DNA of 64,000 nt from Microtetraspora glauca (GTDB lineage Bacteria > Actinomycetota > Actinomycetes > Streptomycetales > Streptomycetaceae): the NCBI GenBank assembly GCA_000721275.1, contig JOFO01000002.1:277758-341757 (forward strand), read 5' to 3'. The notes below the pieces were generated by a model. That model did not search any database. It saw only the letters and a list, made by a program, of their open reading frames with translations, and was not told where the DNA came from. Shown here in pieces: positions 62,835-64,000 of the stretch; positions within the stretch are counted from its first letter, which is position 1; every line of letters begins with the position of its first letter. The position numbers and the translations under genes were made by a program.

Positions 62835-63380
62835 TCAGGCCGTGGCGTCCTCGTCCGTCTCCTCCTCGTGGAGGTGCGGCAGGCCGGCGGCGGCGACCAC
62901 TCCTTCGAGGTAACCGCGGGCCCGCTCGGTCCGGGGGTACGCCTCCAGGAGCCGCCAGAACGCGGGGCCGTGCCCGGGGACCAGCAGGTGCGCCAGCTCG
63001 TGCAGGAGGACGTAGTCGACGACGTACTCGGGCATCGGCTGGAGGCGGTGGGAGAGGCGGATGGTGCCCTCGGCGGGGGTGCAGGAGCCCCAGCGGCTGT
63101 TCTGGTTGGTGACCCAGCGCACCGAGTCGGGCCGGGCCCTGCCGCCCAGGTACCGGTCGGAGAGGCGGCCGGCCCGCTCGGCCAGCTCGGCGTCGCCGCG
63201 GGTGGCGCGGCGCTCCCTGTCCCGGTCCTTCGCGGCGAGCTTCTCCAGCATCACCCCGACCCAGCGGCGCTCCTCGGCCTCCGACATCCGGGCCGGGATG
63301 AGCACGATCGTCCGGTCCCCCTCGCGGTAGGCGGAGACGGATCGGGTACGGCGGGCGCTCCTGCGGATCTCGACTGGCAC
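62835..63380 (-). CDS. YgjP-like M48-type metallopeptidase (181 aa)
   Basis: VEIRRSARRTRSVSAYREGDRTIVLIPARM, then NQNSRWGSCTPAEGTIRLSHRL and the zinc motif HELAHLLVPGHGPAFW; a SprT-like/WLM fold (DUF45 type). GTG start at 63380 is preferred; the 34 residues that would precede it look non-coding. The function of such proteins is unknown. Confidence 0.85.
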   Translation of the reverse strand: MPVEIRRSARRTRSVSAYREGDRTIVLIPARMSEAEERRWVGVMLEKLAAKDRDRERRATRGDAELAERAGRLSDRYLGGRARPDSVRWVTNQNSRWGSCTPAEGTIRLSHRLQPMPEYVVDYVLLHELAHLLVPGHGPAFWRLLEAYPRTERARGYLEGVVAAAGLPHLHEEETDEDATA

Positions 63381-63561
63381 GCCCTCGACGGTACCGGGCG
63401 GCCCGGCGGAATCCCCGGGGTGTGACCGGGACGACGCCGGTTCGTATGACTTTCGCGCGGGCCTGTGGACAACTTTCCGCACCGTCGCGTCGCGGCGGGC
63501 AACCTGTTCCCGGGAGCGAAGACGCGCGGCCGATCAGGCCGCGGGGGAAGGCGGGGACGGG

Positions 63562-64000
63562 ATGCATCCGATGGTGAAGCCGGCGCTGCGCCGGGCGTGG
63601 CGGAGTCTGACGTGCGCGCAGTACGGGGTGGCGCCGGCGCACGCGGTGGTGCTGGACGGGGTGGACGCGGCGACGGGCCGGCTGCTCGGGCTGATGGACG
63701 GGACGCGCGGGACGGCGCTGCTGCGGCGGGAGGCGGTGGAGCTGGGGCTGCCGGAGGGGCGGCTGGACGCGTTGCTGGGGCGGCTCGCGTCGGCGGGGCT
63801 GCTGGTGGAGGCGGGCGCCGGGCGGCCGGGGCGGGCGGGGCCGGCGGCGGGGGCGGTGGACGCGGCGCTGGATCCGCTGCGGGCGGATCTGGCCGCGCTG
63901 TCGGTGGTGGGCCCGGAGCCGGACCGGGCGCTGCGGACGCTGGCGGCCCGGCGGGAGCGGCGGGGGGGGGGGGGGGGGGCGGGGGGGGGGGGGGGGGGGG
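63562..64000 (+). CDS. Partial ThiF-like / cyclodehydratase-related gene, truncated at window end
   Basis: Open from ATG 63562 (MHPMVKPALRRAWRSL...) to the edge. It starts like the small N-terminal domain of Streptomyces ThiF-family proteins (TCAQYGVAPAHAVVLDGVDAATGRLLGLMDG) that precedes an adenylation domain, which would lie beyond the window. The last 39 bases are artefactual poly-G, so the visible end is unreliable. Function inferred from a partial N-terminus only. Confidence 0.55.
   Translation, partial: MHPMVKPALRRAWRSLTCAQYGVAPAHAVVLDGVDAATGRLLGLMDGTRGTALLRREAVELGLPEGRLDALLGRLASAGLLVEAGAGRPGRAGPAAGAVDAALDPLRADLAALSVVGPEPDRALRTLAARRERRGGGGGAGGGGGG
63962..64000. other. Poly-G tract, probable sequencing artefact
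   Basis: Eighteen G, one C, then twenty G at the end of the window. Such runs typically come from two-colour Illumina no-signal calls at a contig end rather than from real DNA. Confidence 0.85.

Overview
The window is high-GC actinobacterial DNA, almost certainly a Streptomyces chromosome (not a plasmid or phage). Codon use is strongly GC-ending, GTG and TTG starts are frequent, and marker genes are Streptomyces-type: a snapalysin protease with its LysR regulator, a WhiB-like protein (wblE), a sigH-type stress operon, the dasR/dasABC/nagB amino-sugar cluster, a class Ia ribonucleotide reductase behind a cobalamin riboswitch, and sigR-rsrA. From memory, the order matches the core region of S. 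coelicolor around SCO5199-SCO5244. The first gene is cut by the left edge. The last gene is cut by the right edge, where the sequence dissolves into poly-G that looks like a sequencing or assembly artefact.

Layout. 1-8.1 kb: an oxidoreductase fragment with a small membrane protein, a HEAT-like protein, a SulP anion transporter divergent from a MerR regulator, snpR/snpA, and small hypotheticals. 8.1-13.3 kb: an RibD-like reductase, a polyprenyl synthase, a peptidoglycan amidase, a D-cysteine desulfhydrase-like enzyme, a CPA1 antiporter and a UBP zinc finger. 13.6-18.8 kb: an rshA-sigH stress operon behind a SigB-type promoter, a membrane protein, a diacylglycerol kinase-like enzyme, wblE and a PdtaS-like histidine kinase. 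18.9-26.1 kb: the amino-sugar regulon (nagB, GH3 glucosaminidase, dasC, dasB, dasA, dasR) with four candidate dre operators. 26.2-32.5 kb: a DUF3311 plus MctP-like symporter pair, a GNAT enzyme, then nrdA-nrdB.

32.5-34.7 kb is a small accessory island: a three-gene operon with a type VII-like small partner, a large protein ending in a lytic-transglycosylase-like domain, and a small membrane protein. It is the best candidate for an undescribed system, probably a secreted muralytic effector. 34.8-40.5 kb: peptide deformylase, a TPR protein, two HD-type membrane proteins and rsrA/sigR, with a textbook SigR promoter and an alternative long SigR start. 40.5-48.1 kb: housekeeping genes (alpha/beta hydrolase, SRAP, M50 peptidase, aroA, rsgA, an SMR transporter with a convergent overlapping TetR, hisN, a CBS protein and a Fur-family regulator).

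48.1-50.5 kb: a Sel1/TPR gene lies between an intact initiator tRNA-fMet and a perfect 45-bp copy of its 3' half. This is the signature of site-specific integration, and the Sel1 reading frame runs through the tRNA copy. 50.5-63.5 kb: a UPF0182 membrane protein, a PPA1309-family protein, a PDZ/Lon-like protease, moaE, an epimerase, a DUF2342 metalloprotease, a NUDIX enzyme, a three-gene AIM24/TerD operon and an M48-like metallopeptidase. A partial ThiF-like gene ends the window.

Functions were assigned by reading motifs and gene order without database searches. Gene symbols and S. coelicolor comparisons come from general knowledge of these families.
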